The notes under the pieces are model-generated. The model was not told the DNA's origin. It did not search any database and worked only from the letters and a program-made list of their open reading frames with translations. This document shows, in pieces, positions 8,556 through 17,943 of a stretch of DNA of 64,000 bases. This DNA is from CAVQCJ01 sp963711005 (GTDB lineage: Bacteria > Actinomycetota > Actinomycetes > Prado026). The translations under genes were made by a program, and so were the position numbers. The DNA is taken from positions 248,001 through 312,000 of the forward strand of contig CAVQCJ010000002.1 of assembly GCA_963711005.1 (NCBI GenBank). Direction: 5' to 3'. Every line of letters starts with the position of its first letter. Position 1 is the stretch's first letter.

Positions 8556-9326
8556 ATGGCGAACAACGGCCGCACCGCACGAACGAGCAGGGTCCCCATG
8601 GACTCGATGAGGAAGACCGCACTCGTCGCGGGCATCTTCTACCTGATCACGTTCATCTCGATCCCCACCCTCGGCCTCTACGGGTCGTTGAAGACCGACC
8701 TGAACTTCGTCACCAGCCCGGGCAGCAGCACCGGCGTGCTGTGGGGGGCCTTCCTCGAGGTGATCGTGGCGCTCGCGGGCATCGGCACCGCGGTCACGCT
8801 GTTCCCGGTGGTCAAGCGGCAGAACGAAGGGATGGCGCTCGGCTTCGCCGCCGTGCGTACGCTCGAGGCCGCCATGATCTTCACCGGCGTCTTGAGCCTT
8901 CTCTCGCTCGTGCACCTGCGACAGGGCCTCGGCGCAGCCGCCGGGGCGGACAAGGCCTCGCTCGTCACCACCGGCGCGACGCTCGTCTCGACCTACAACG
9001 GGACCGCCCTGCTCGGACAGACCCTGATGCCCTGCTTGAGCGCGCTTCTGCTGGGAACCTTGATGTACCGATCAGGCCTCGTGCCCCGGGCCATCCCCCT
9101 GATGGGACTCATCGGCGCCCCCCTGCTCATCACCTCCTCGATCGCGGTGTTCTTCGGCGTCATCGAGCCGATCTCCGCGTGGTCCGCGATCGCCACCCTC
9201 CCGGTCGCCCTGTGGGAGCTGTCGCTCGGCCTCTGGTTGACGTTCAAGGGCTTCAAGCCGTCCCCCATCACCACCGGCATGGTTCCCGTGGGCGCGCCGC
9301 GCGCCTACAGCGACGCCGTCGCCTGA
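8556..9326 (+). CDS. DUF4386 domain membrane protein
   Basis: Integral membrane protein of 256 aa with about six hydrophobic helices (from KTALVAGIFYLITFISIP through ALWELSLGLWLTFKGF). The layout matches DUF4386, whose members have no assigned biochemistry. The ATG is preceded by GAAGGAGC. It shares an operon with the small protein at 8238 and ends at a strong hairpin. Confidence 0.85.
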   Translation: MANNGRTARTSRVPMDSMRKTALVAGIFYLITFISIPTLGLYGSLKTDLNFVTSPGSSTGVLWGAFLEVIVALAGIGTAVTLFPVVKRQNEGMALGFAAVRTLEAAMIFTGVLSLLSLVHLRQGLGAAAGADKASLVTTGATLVSTYNGTALLGQTLMPCLSALLLGTLMYRSGLVPRAIPLMGLIGAPLLITSSIAVFFGVIEPISAWSAIATLPVALWELSLGLWLTFKGFKPSPITTGMVPVGAPRAYSDAVA

Positions 9327-9334
9327 CGATCCAC

Positions 9335-9369
9335 GACACGGCCGGGCCTGCTCAGGGCCCGGCCGTGTC
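9335..9369 (+). terminator. Strong hairpin terminator after the DUF4386 gene
   Basis: A 14-bp perfect stem (GACACGGCCGGGCC / GGCCCGGCCGTGTC) with a 7-base loop starts 9 bases after the stop. It lacks a U-tract, as is usual in this GC range. Confidence 0.8.
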
Positions 9370-9539
9370 CACGTCGGTGGACGCGGCGGTCTCGACACCG
9401 CACGGGCCGCCTCGACAGGTCCTCGGCTTCGTGACACCGTAGCCACGCCTGGCAGCGTCGCAACGACGAGAACCCCCGACGTCGTGCGCGTGAGTGCCTC
9501 CCGATCGCCGCCTGGCAACAGGTCGCCAACAGGAGCGCG

Positions 9540-10814
9540 ATGCCAGAACCTTCAGGTCCCGCTGAGACCGCGGTGGAGCCTGAGCCGCCCGCAGCGGACC
9601 GGGTCGGATGGGGTTTCGTCTCGCTGTACACGTTGGCGTACATCAGCACCTGCCTGGTGTTCCTCGCGCCGGCGCTGGTCACCTTGGCGTTGAAGGTCAA
9701 CTCGCTGGTCGGGATCGAACAGGCGCCGAGGAGCCTGGCGCTGGTCACCGGGATCGGCGCCCTGGTGTCGATGGTCGGCAATCCGTTCTTCGGCAGGATG
9801 AGCGACCGCACGTCGTCGCCCTGGGGCATGCGGCGGCCCTGGATGGTCATCGGCCTGGTAGGGGGTTCCCTCGGCATCCTCACGGTCGCGTTGGCACCGG
9901 ACGTCCCGGTCGTGCTGGCCGGCTGGTGCACGGCCCAGCTGTTCTTCAACGCGCTGCTCGCCGCGATGGTCGCCGTCCTGCCAGACCAGGTCCCGGTCGT
10001 TCAACGCGGCCAGGTCTCCGGCATCCTGGGGGTCTGCCTGCCCATCGCGTCGGTGACGGGCACCTTCCTGGTCCAGCTGTTCACCGGCCACCAGCTCGCG
10101 ATGTTCATGGTCCCGTGCGCGGTCGGCGGGTTCTTCATCCTGCTCTTCGCGGTCACGCTGAAGGATCGCCGGCTCGACCGGGCGGCCACGCCGCCCTGGT
10201 CGCTGCGAGAGTTCCTCAGCACGTTCTACGTCGACCCGCGCAAGAGCCCGGACTTCGCCTGGGCCTTCGCCAGCCGCTTCATGTTCGTCCTGGCCTACGC
10301 CTTCCTGGTGACCTACCAGGCCTACTACCTGCTGGAAGCGATCGGCAGCGCCACCGCCGACGTGCCGCACCAGATCTTCCTCGGCACGCTGGTGCAGTCG
10401 GTGATCCTCGTCGTCGCCTCCCTCGTCGCCGGCAGGCTGTCGGACCGGACCGGCCGGCGGAAGGTCTTCGTCCTCACCGCGTCGATCGTGTACGGCCTGG
10501 CGATGTTCGTGGTCGCCATCGCCAGCAGCTTCAACGGTTACCTCGTCGGCATGGCCATAGCGGGTCTCGGCTTCGGCATGTACATGGCCGTCGACCTCGC
10601 GCTGGTCGCCGACGTGCTGCCGGACCAGGACACTGTCGCCAAGGACCTCGGCGTGTTCAACATCGCCGGCGCTCTCCCCTTCGCCCTCGCGCCGGCGATC
10701 GCACCGGTCATCCTGGCGGTCGGCGGCGGAAGCTACGGAGTCCTGTACGCGGTCGCGGGAGTCTGCGCGATCGTCGGAGCCTTCGCCATCCTGCCGGTCA
10801 AAGGTGTTCGATGA
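9540..10814 (+). CDS. MFS transporter
   Basis: Twelve-helix major facilitator of 424 aa. The motif A-like loops are GRMSDRTSSPWGMRRPW after helix 2 and GRLSDRTGRRK between the halves. The first resembles the loop in sugar or glycoside-cation symporters (SUC/GPH type), so a sugar-like substrate is possible. AGGAG lies before ATG 9540. The MalT-type regulator begins 50 bases downstream on the same strand, so the two probably form one unit. The substrate is not established. Confidence 0.88.
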   Translation: MPEPSGPAETAVEPEPPAADRVGWGFVSLYTLAYISTCLVFLAPALVTLALKVNSLVGIEQAPRSLALVTGIGALVSMVGNPFFGRMSDRTSSPWGMRRPWMVIGLVGGSLGILTVALAPDVPVVLAGWCTAQLFFNALLAAMVAVLPDQVPVVQRGQVSGILGVCLPIASVTGTFLVQLFTGHQLAMFMVPCAVGGFFILLFAVTLKDRRLDRAATPPWSLREFLSTFYVDPRKSPDFAWAFASRFMFVLAYAFLVTYQAYYLLEAIGSATADVPHQIFLGTLVQSVILVVASLVAGRLSDRTGRRKVFVLTASIVYGLAMFVVAIASSFNGYLVGMAIAGLGFGMYMAVDLALVADVLPDQDTVAKDLGVFNIAGALPFALAPAIAPVILAVGGGSYGVLYAVAGVCAIVGAFAILPVKGVR

Positions 10815-10864
10815 CTTGGTGTCGGATGATGCGACCCGTGAAGGGCTTGTGAGGGGCGGTGGTC

Positions 10865-13621
10865 ATGGCGGGTCCGCTGCTCGCGACCAAGCTCCACGTC
10901 CCGAGGATGCGACGAGGGCTGGTGGCGCGGCCGAGGCTGAGCGAGCGGCTGAGCCGTGGGATGGAGTCGACGCTGACGCTGGTGTCAGCACCGGCCGGAT
11001 TCGGGAAGACGACGTTGCTGACCGAGTGGCTGGCAGCCGCAGCGGCGGATGGACGGTCCGTGGCGTGGCTCTCCCTCGACCAGCGCGACAACGATCCCGC
11101 ACTGTTCTGGACCTATCTCGTCGCAGCGCTGAGGACGGCGGAGCCAGAGGTTGGTGCAGGTGCGCTGGCTCTCCTGCAGCCCCCACAGGCGCCCATGGAC
11201 GCGGTGCTCGCCAGTTTGCTCAACGACCTCCAGGAGGTCTCGAGCGATGTCGTGCTGGTGCTCGACGACTACCACGTCATCGACGCCGGGGACGTGCACG
11301 ACGGGATGACCTTCCTGCTGGAGCACCTGCCCCCACAGGTCCATCTGGTGATCGCCGGCCGCACCGACCCCGCAGTGCCGCTGCCACGGTTGCGAGCGCG
11401 GGGCGAGCTCGTCGAGATCCGCGCCGCCGACCTGCGCTTCACTCCGGAGGAGGCCGCGGCATACCTGAACGAGGGAATGGGCCTGGCGCTGACGGCGCAT
11501 GACGTCGCTGCGCTCGAGGAGCGCACCGAAGGCTGGATCGCCGCACTCCAGCTGGCGGCGCTGTCGATGCAGGGACGAGACGACATCGCCGTGTTCATCG
11601 CCGGCTTCGCCGGGGACGACCGGTACATCGTCGACTACCTGGCGGACGAGGTCCTGCACCGCCAGCCCGATCATGTCCAGCAGTTCCTGCTGCGGACCTC
11701 CATCCTCGACCGGCTGACCGGTCCCCTCTGCGACGCCGTCACCGGCCAGGAGGGCGGCAAGGCCACCCTGACGACACTGGACCGGGGAAACCTCTTCGTC
11801 GTCCCGCTCGACGACCGCCGCGAGTGGTACCGCTATCACCACCTCTTCGCCGACGTCCTGCAGGCGCACCTGCTCGACGAGCACCCCGCCGAGGTCCCCG
11901 GTCTGCACCGCAGAGCCAGCGAGTGGTACATCGAGAACGGTGAGCTGTCCGACGCGATCCGCCACGCCCTGGAGGCCCACGACTTCGAGCGAGCGGCGGA
12001 CCTGGTCGAGCTGTCGATCCCGGCGATGCGCAGGACCAGGCAGGAGGCTGCAGTCCTGGGCTGGCTGAGGGCTCTCCCGGACGAGGTGGTCCGCGTCCGG
12101 CCCGTGCTCAGCGTCGGGCTCGCCGGGGCGATGCTTGCTGTCGGCGAGACCGAGGGCGTCGAGGACCGGTTGCGGGACGCCGAGCCGTGGCTCGACGCAA
12201 CGACCGGTGTCCCTGGGCGATCGCACGCGCTACCAGCCGAGATCCTCGACGACGAGGAGTTCCGCCGCCTCCCGGCGGTGATCGAGCTGTATCGAGCCGC
12301 GCTGGCCCTGGCTCGCGGCGACGGGGCCAGTACCGTGAGGTACGCCGGGCGGGCGCACGATCTCGCGCCTGAGGAGGACCACCTCTGCCGTGCTTCGGCA
12401 GCGGGTTTGTCGGGGCTCGCCTACTGGGCGAGCGGGGATCTCGAGGCGGCCCACGAGTCGTACACGGAATGCGTGGCCGGCCTGCTCCAGGCCGGGCACA
12501 CGGCCGACACCCTCGGGTGCGCGATCGCGCTGGCGGACATCCGGCTCGCCCAGGGGCGTCTCGGCGAGGCCATGCGCACCTACGAGAACGCCCTGCGGCG
12601 TGCGAACGGAGCAGGCGAGCCGGTTCTGCGAGGAACGGCAGACATGTACGTGGGGATGAGCGAGGTCCTCCTCGAACGCGACGACCGACCTGCCGCCACG
12701 CAGGCGCTCCTGCGGAGCCAGGAACTCGGCGAGCACACCGGGCTGCCGCAGAACCGCTATCGCTCGCGGGTCGCGGCAGCTCGGATCCTTGCGGCCGAAG
12801 GTGACCTGGCCGGCGCGCTCGACCTGCTCGACGAGGCCGAGCGCGTCTACGTGAGCGACTTCTTCCCCAACGTCCGACCGATCCCGGCCGTCAAGGCCCG
12901 GGTCCACGTCGCGCGGGGGGAGCTGGGCGAGGCGCTCGGCTGGGTGCGCGAGCATGGTCTTTCCGCCGGGGACGACCTGAGCTACCTGCGCGAGTACGAG
13001 CACATCACCCTCGCCCGAGTACTCCTGGCCAGGGGCGCGGCGCAGGGTTCGGAGCCCGACCTCCCCGAGGTGAGCCGGTTCCTGGACCGCCTGCTGACGG
13101 CTGCGGAGGCGGGCGCCAGGACGCGAAGCGTGATCGAGATCCTGGTGCTCCAGTCGCTCGCCCACCACACCAGAGGGGACGACGCCTCCGCGCTCGCGTC
13201 ACTCGGGCGCGCGCTGACGCTGGCTGAGCCGGAGGGCTACGTCCGGGTCATCGTGGACGAGGGTCGACCGATGGCCTCGCTGCTCGGAGGGTTGGCGAAG
13301 AAGGGGACCGCCGGTGACTACGTCCGTCGCCTCCAGGCGGCCATCGCCACGACCGAGCACCGTCCGGCCGACGGGCAGGGCTTGATCGAGCCACTGAGCG
13401 AACGCGAGCTCGACGTGCTCCGGCTGCTCGGGACCGACCTGGACGGCCCGGACATCGCCCGCGAGCTCTTCCTGTCCCTGAGCACTGTGCGCACCCACAC
13501 CCAGCGGATCTACGCCAAGCTCGGCGTGAACAACCGTCGGGCCGCGGTCCGCGTGGCCGAGGAGCTCGACCTCTTGTCGCGAACCGGAGACCATCGAGCC
13601 CCTGGACGCCGCCGTCCTTGA
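10865..13621 (+). CDS. LuxR family regulator with MalT-type NTPase (LAL regulator)
   Basis: Large ATP-binding transcription activator of 918 aa. Residues 42-49 form Walker A (APAGFGKT) and LVLDDYHVID is the Walker B region. A winged-helix and TPR-like helical repeat region spans about 250-830. A C-terminal LuxR helix-turn-helix (LSERELDVLRLL...LSTVRTHTQRIYAKL, about 845-900) binds DNA. I choose ATG 10865, with GAGGGG upstream, over GTG 10859. It follows the MFS gene, suggesting inducer-dependent control of that transporter, by analogy with MalT. Confidence 0.93.
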   Translation: MAGPLLATKLHVPRMRRGLVARPRLSERLSRGMESTLTLVSAPAGFGKTTLLTEWLAAAAADGRSVAWLSLDQRDNDPALFWTYLVAALRTAEPEVGAGALALLQPPQAPMDAVLASLLNDLQEVSSDVVLVLDDYHVIDAGDVHDGMTFLLEHLPPQVHLVIAGRTDPAVPLPRLRARGELVEIRAADLRFTPEEAAAYLNEGMGLALTAHDVAALEERTEGWIAALQLAALSMQGRDDIAVFIAGFAGDDRYIVDYLADEVLHRQPDHVQQFLLRTSILDRLTGPLCDAVTGQEGGKATLTTLDRGNLFVVPLDDRREWYRYHHLFADVLQAHLLDEHPAEVPGLHRRASEWYIENGELSDAIRHALEAHDFERAADLVELSIPAMRRTRQEAAVLGWLRALPDEVVRVRPVLSVGLAGAMLAVGETEGVEDRLRDAEPWLDATTGVPGRSHALPAEILDDEEFRRLPAVIELYRAALALARGDGASTVRYAGRAHDLAPEEDHLCRASAAGLSGLAYWASGDLEAAHESYTECVAGLLQAGHTADTLGCAIALADIRLAQGRLGEAMRTYENALRRANGAGEPVLRGTADMYVGMSEVLLERDDRPAATQALLRSQELGEHTGLPQNRYRSRVAAARILAAEGDLAGALDLLDEAERVYVSDFFPNVRPIPAVKARVHVARGELGEALGWVREHGLSAGDDLSYLREYEHITLARVLLARGAAQGSEPDLPEVSRFLDRLLTAAEAGARTRSVIEILVLQSLAHHTRGDDASALASLGRALTLAEPEGYVRVIVDEGRPMASLLGGLAKKGTAGDYVRRLQAAIATTEHRPADGQGLIEPLSERELDVLRLLGTDLDGPDIARELFLSLSTVRTHTQRIYAKLGVNNRRAAVRVAEELDLLSRTGDHRAPGRRRP

Positions 13622-13628
13622 CCCGTGG

Positions 13629-14429
13629 TCACGAGGCGACTGCGAGCCCGTCCTGGAGCGCGCGAACGGCTGCGGCGAAGAGATCCGGGTGAGCCAGATG
13701 GGGGAAGTGGCTGCTGCCTGGCCAGACGATGACCCGGCACTCGGGTAGCGCGGCCGCCAGCCAGTGGGCGTAGGCGGGATCCAGCTCGCTCCCGGCGACG
13801 GCGAGATACGGCACGCGCGCGGACCGCACGGCTCGGAGTCCTGCGTCGGCAGTCGCGACGACCTCGTCGACGGGCAGCTCGAGCACGTCCCGCCAGTAGC
13901 CGAGGACGAGGTCCTGATGAGGCCTGCTGGACGCGCGCACGAGCTGCTGCGCGCTCTCGGGCAAGAGCTCGGTGTGCATGCTCGCCGCGAACATCTCCCA
14001 TACCGCCGGGAAGGCAGGCCCGCGCAGCTGGTCGGCCAGCGACTTCACCAGGCCGGCGAAGGGAGCGACCTGAAGGGGTTGGTCGACGTTGACCACGCCG
14101 CGGCATGGGTACGTGGCCGCGTACACGGTGGCGATGACCGCCGAGATCGAGTGACCGACGAGCACCGGTGATGGGAGCCGGGCCTCCTGGACGGCGCGGT
14201 GCACGGCCTCAGCGACGTCGCTCATCCCGTACCTCGCCCGGGCCGGCGAATCACCATGACCGGGGAGGTCGATCACCAGGAGCCGCCGCCGCGGGTCAGT
14301 CCGGCGCAGCTCGCTGACGACGGGCTGCCAGAGGCCGCGATCGAAAGTCAGGCCGTGGAGCAGGACCAGCGGCGCCCGCTCATCGGAGTCGCCGTACTCG
14401 TCTGCGGCAAGACCGGCCAGGAACTTCAT
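13629..14429 (-). CDS. Alpha/beta hydrolase
   Basis: Single-domain hydrolase of 266 aa. LVLLHGLTFD forms the oxyanion region, the nucleophile serine lies in VGHSISAV (near residue 95), and the C-terminal histidine is in GSSHFPHLAHPD. I start it at ATG 14429, preceded by GGAGAAG, although the frame is open to a GTG at 14462. It is divergent from the TetR at 14499, with a clean palindrome between them, so this hydrolase is the likely regulated target. It converges on the LuxR gene with 7 bases between stops. The substrate is unknown. Confidence 0.9.
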   Translation of the reverse strand: MKFLAGLAADEYGDSDERAPLVLLHGLTFDRGLWQPVVSELRRTDPRRRLLVIDLPGHGDSPARARYGMSDVAEAVHRAVQEARLPSPVLVGHSISAVIATVYAATYPCRGVVNVDQPLQVAPFAGLVKSLADQLRGPAFPAVWEMFAASMHTELLPESAQQLVRASSRPHQDLVLGYWRDVLELPVDEVVATADAGLRAVRSARVPYLAVAGSELDPAYAHWLAAALPECRVIVWPGSSHFPHLAHPDLFAAAVRALQDGLAVAS

Positions 14430-14465
14430 CGGCTTCTCCGTTGCGTCGTCCAGTTTCAGCACGCT

Positions 14466-14488
14466 GTAACGTAATACTGTTACGATAC
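14466..14488. promoter_or_regulatory. TetR operator palindrome
   Basis: A 23-bp dyad of form GTA-N-CGTAA-N5-TTACG-N-TAC, perfect in every paired arm position. It ends 10 bases before the TetR ATG and lies 37 bases upstream of the divergent hydrolase start. Its AT content also suits overlapping promoter elements. Confidence 0.75.
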
Positions 14489-14498
14489 GCTGTCAACC

Positions 14499-15116
14499 AT
14501 GGGACGACCTCGGGAGCACGACGAGCAGACCGCGGTCGCGCTGCTCGACGCGGCCGAACGCATCCTCGACTCGTCGGGCGGCGACGCGCTGTCGGTCCGG
14601 GGCGTCGCCGAGGCCGCAGGGACCACCACCCGCGCGGTCTACAGCCTGTTCGGCTCCAAGGACGGCCTGCTCGTGGCCCTCGGCGTTCGGGCGTTCGAGA
14701 TGCTCGGCACGTCGGTCAGAGCGCTTCCTCCGACCAAGGACCCCGCCGAGGACCTCGTCGAGGCCGGCGTCGTCGTCTTCCGAAGCTTCGCGATCGGGCA
14801 CCCGTCCCTGTTCACCATCGCCGTGAAGTCACCCGTACGGGCCGACGCCATCTTGGACGCCCGGAACGAGGCGTTCGCCGGGCTGCTGATGACTGTGGCC
14901 AGACTCGAGGACGCCGGCCTCCTCGGTGGCCGAACCGTCCGAGACGCCGCCACGCAGTTCCATGCCCTCTGCGAAGGCCTAGCCGCCCTGGAGCTTCGCG
15001 GTCAGATCGCGACCAACGGCGCCGAGCGCCTATGGCGCGACGCCCTCGGCGCACTCGTGTCCGGCTTCGACCTCCCCCGTCCGCGCCGTCCACGGAGACG
15101 TTCGACGAAACGGTGA
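14499..15116 (+). CDS. TetR family transcriptional regulator
   Basis: Repressor of 205 aa with an N-terminal TetR helix-turn-helix (SVRGVAEAAGTTTRAVYSLFGSKDGLL, residues about 30-58) and a TetR_C-like ligand domain (FHALCEGLAALELRG). ATG 14499 lies only 10 bases past the operator palindrome, with no clear ribosome site, so the message may be nearly leaderless. It probably represses itself and the divergent alpha/beta hydrolase. It converges on the hydrolase-glycosyltransferase gene with 5 bases between. Confidence 0.92.
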   Translation: MGRPREHDEQTAVALLDAAERILDSSGGDALSVRGVAEAAGTTTRAVYSLFGSKDGLLVALGVRAFEMLGTSVRALPPTKDPAEDLVEAGVVVFRSFAIGHPSLFTIAVKSPVRADAILDARNEAFAGLLMTVARLEDAGLLGGRTVRDAATQFHALCEGLAALELRGQIATNGAERLWRDALGALVSGFDLPRPRRPRRRSTKR

Positions 15117-15121
15117 CCCCG

Positions 15122-17257
15122 CTAGAGCAACGACGCGATCCTCTCCGCCGCCCGTGTCGCGCCGTCGGTCTCGACCGGGAGGTAGTCGACGGGGCGGCCG
15201 ATGTCGGCCGCGATCGCCCCGGCCAGCTCGGCTGCGTCGGTGGTGGTGAAGTCCATGCAGCGGCCAGCCTTGTAACGGTCCAGGCGATGCCGGACGTGGT
15301 AGTTCTGCTCGAAGTGGTTACGCAGCGGGAAGTACAGGAACGGGCGGCGGTTGACCACGAGCTCCATGCACGTGGTGAGGCCGCCCTGAACCACCGCGAG
15401 GTCGCAGGCGGCCAAGTGCCGGTAGAGACCGTCGACGTAGGCGTGCACCTCCAGCCCGGCTGCGGACGGCAGGGACGCTGGGTCGATCCGCGGACCCGTC
15501 ACGACCACCATGCGCAGGTCCGGAACGAGCTGCCGGGCCAGCGGGTAGGACTCGATCGCCCGGCGCAGGAACGCCGAACCGACGCCCGACCCACCTGCCG
15601 TGACCAGGCAGACGCGCTCGTCCGGTCGGTACCCGAGCAGCTCACGCAGCTCGGCCCGGTCCGCGAGCGGCGCAGGGTCGAACCCGGTGATGTAGCCGGA
15701 GAACTCGTAGTGCTCCTGCGTCCAGTCCCGGATCGACGGCAGCCCCGGGCCGAACCGGTCCGGCACGATGTCCTCGGGGCTGCCGACGAAGATCGCCCGG
15801 TCCCGCACGCGCGGGTAGCGCTCCACCTGACGGATCATCTCGGCGTTGTAGTCCGCGGTCAGGGAGGCCTCGTGGTCGCCGCCGGCCGGCATCGGGAGCC
15901 AGCCGACGAAGTCGGTGAGCCAGGCGAACGCCGAGCGTTTGAGCTCGGGGTTCTCGTGCCAGAAGAAGTCGGCGTCCCACGCCTCGTCGCCGACGACCAG
16001 GTCGTAGCGGCCTTCGTCGAGGACGTCGTGCAGGACGTGGAAGTTCGCGACGAGGATCTCGTCCATGCGTCGCCACGCCTGGAAGCAGTGCAGGTCGTGC
16101 TCGGCGGACTCGCCCTCGATGTGCGCGGACTCGCTGGCGAGCCAGGCCGACGCCGGGTGGACGGTCTCGCCACGCTCGGCGAGCACTGTCGTCACCGGGT
16201 GCTGTGCCAGCCAGTCGATCTCCAGGTCGGGGTGCAGCGCGCGCAGCTCGCTCGCGATCGCCACGTCGCGCATCGCGTGGCCCAGCCCGATCGGCGACGA
16301 GAGGTACAGCGCTCTGGGAGTGCGGGACGCGGCCCTGGTCCACGTCGTCACGGCCGCGGGCTGCGGTGCGAGCGAGTGCACGAAGTCGCGCAGCAGGAAG
16401 TTGAACCGCACCGGTTCGCGCGCGTCCGGCAGGTGGCCGGACCCCTCCAGCACGACCAGTTCGCAGCCGAGCGCCTCGGCCAACCGACGGCTGCCGGCGA
16501 CGCTGAACACCTGGTCGTCGGTGCCGTGCACGACGAGGCACGGACACTGCACGAGGTCGGTGAAGTCGTACGTCAGCGGACGGTCCTGGTCGGTCCGCCG
16601 GACCACGTCGCCGGGTTCCAGCCCGGGCGCCCTGGCGGTGAGGATGATGGTCTCCGGCGTCGTCTCGAGCCCCCAGCCGATGCAGTCCTCGATCTGCTTG
16701 GTCGAGTGCGGCTCGCTGAGCACGGTCCCCATGAAGAACTCGAGGAAGCCCGGCCAGTCCCGTCGCCAGTAGTGCTCGTTGTACCGAGCCCACCCCTTGT
16801 CGGTGTCGAGCTCGTCGTCGAAGCTGTAGCTCGGGCGGTCGGTGGGCGGGTCGTCCAGACCCAGCGCGGCGGCGACGAAGACGGCGCCCAGGACGCGGTC
16901 GGGGTGGCGTGCGGCGAGGCCGAGGAGCGGACCCGCGCCGAGGGACACCCCGACGGCTACCGCGGCCTCGGTACCGGTCGCGTCCAGCACGGCGACCGCG
17001 TCTTCGGTGATCTCCCTGGCGGCGTACGCCTTCGCGTCAGCGGGTCGGTCGCTGCGACCGTTGCCGCGGGGGTCGAACGTCACGACCCGGAAGTGCCGCG
17101 CGAGGTACGCGACCTGGCCCTTCCAGATCCGCGAGTGGACCACCGCCCACGTCGGCATCAGCAGGATCGTCGGGCTGCCGGTGCCGAAGACCTCGTACCC
17201 CACACGTACGCCGTCGCGCTCGACGTACCCCTCGACGTCCGGCTGGCGTGCGCGCAT
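15122..17257 (-). CDS. Alpha/beta hydrolase fused to GT-B glycosyltransferase-like domain
   Basis: Two-domain protein of 711 aa. The first 300 residues are an alpha/beta hydrolase with MPTWAVVHSRIW, FDPRGNGRSDRP, a nucleophile serine in VGVSLGAG and a histidine in GSGHLPDAREP. The remainder (about 315-711) reads as a MurG/UGT-like GT-B fold. It has SSPIGLGHAMRDVAIASELR near its start and a C-terminal VTAGGSGVGS...VVQGGLTTCMELVVNRRPFLYFPL donor-binding region. ATG 17257 is chosen because GGGAGG lies 5 bases upstream; the frame is open to 17302. No signal peptide is seen. The substrate is unknown, and it may be a sugar transferase acting with hydrolysis of an ester or ether. Confidence 0.85.
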   Translation of the reverse strand: MRARQPDVEGYVERDGVRVGYEVFGTGSPTILLMPTWAVVHSRIWKGQVAYLARHFRVVTFDPRGNGRSDRPADAKAYAAREITEDAVAVLDATGTEAAVAVGVSLGAGPLLGLAARHPDRVLGAVFVAAALGLDDPPTDRPSYSFDDELDTDKGWARYNEHYWRRDWPGFLEFFMGTVLSEPHSTKQIEDCIGWGLETTPETIILTARAPGLEPGDVVRRTDQDRPLTYDFTDLVQCPCLVVHGTDDQVFSVAGSRRLAEALGCELVVLEGSGHLPDAREPVRFNFLLRDFVHSLAPQPAAVTTWTRAASRTPRALYLSSPIGLGHAMRDVAIASELRALHPDLEIDWLAQHPVTTVLAERGETVHPASAWLASESAHIEGESAEHDLHCFQAWRRMDEILVANFHVLHDVLDEGRYDLVVGDEAWDADFFWHENPELKRSAFAWLTDFVGWLPMPAGGDHEASLTADYNAEMIRQVERYPRVRDRAIFVGSPEDIVPDRFGPGLPSIRDWTQEHYEFSGYITGFDPAPLADRAELRELLGYRPDERVCLVTAGGSGVGSAFLRRAIESYPLARQLVPDLRMVVVTGPRIDPASLPSAAGLEVHAYVDGLYRHLAACDLAVVQGGLTTCMELVVNRRPFLYFPLRNHFEQNYHVRHRLDRYKAGRCMDFTTTDAAELAGAIAADIGRPVDYLPVETDGATRAAERIASLL

Positions 17258-17412
17258 GACGACCTCCCGGTCCGCAGTCGCGTCATGGTTCCGCACCGCC
17301 ATTGCAGCACCATTGCGCGGTCCACCCTGTCCGCCAGGCCGCGCCGGAACCGGACCAGGGTCGGGCCCGTCGAAACCGCCGACACCGACGAGCGAGTCGA
17401 GGGGAACAGCCG

Positions 17413-17898
17413 ATGGCCGGCATCAGGTCCGCACTGCACGGCACGCTGCTCCGATCGGCCCTCGTGCTCGCCTGCGGTCTCGCCCTGGCCGGATGCGGCG
17501 CAGCGTCCCCGTCTCCGACCGCACCCCCGGGATCGGCAGGACCGGCGACGTCATCCGCGGGAGGATCGAGCATGGGCGCAGCCGGGACCGACCTGACGAT
17601 CGTCGTCGACGACGGACGGGGAGGCAGCACCACCTGGCACCTCACCTGCGACCCCGCCGGTGGCGACCACCCGAACCCGGCGGTGGCGTGCGCTGTGCTG
17701 CGCGAGCACGGTGCGCGCTGGCTGCCCGCGGTACCCGCCGACACGGCCTGCATCGAGATCTACGGCGGCCCGCAGACCGCGCGCATCACCGGCACCTGGC
17801 AGGGGAAGGCCGTCGACGCGAGGCTGTCGAAGACCGACGGGTGCCAGATCGCCCGCTGGGCCGGCCTGTCCGGCCTGCTGCCCACCGGCCGGCCCTGA
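17413..17898 (+). CDS. SSI-family subtilisin-inhibitor-like lipoprotein
   Basis: Exported protein of 161 aa. It has a signal peptide with a lipobox (LALAGC), then a Ser/Pro/Ala/Gly-rich linker to about residue 60. The Streptomyces subtilisin inhibitor fold follows: LTIVVDD, LTCDPAGGDHPNPAVAC, C in DTACIEIYGG, ITGTWQGKAVDARL and DGCQIARW. The paired cysteines of SSI are kept. Family members inhibit secreted serine proteases. A lipid-anchored form would protect the cell surface. The start is ATG 17413 with GAGGGG upstream. Confidence 0.85.
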   Translation: MAGIRSALHGTLLRSALVLACGLALAGCGAASPSPTAPPGSAGPATSSAGGSSMGAAGTDLTIVVDDGRGGSTTWHLTCDPAGGDHPNPAVACAVLREHGARWLPAVPADTACIEIYGGPQTARITGTWQGKAVDARLSKTDGCQIARWAGLSGLLPTGRP

Positions 17899-17943
17899 TC
17901 CTGGGCCCTGCCCGGTGGCCGAGAGCTGTGCGAGCATCCGGGC

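Noticed and set aside
14441..17596. Open frame of 1051 codons antisense to the hydrolase-glycosyltransferase gene
   Set aside because: High-GC codon bias keeps the opposite strand open; the product is Arg/Pro/Gly-rich with no domain, while the minus strand encodes two recognisable domains.
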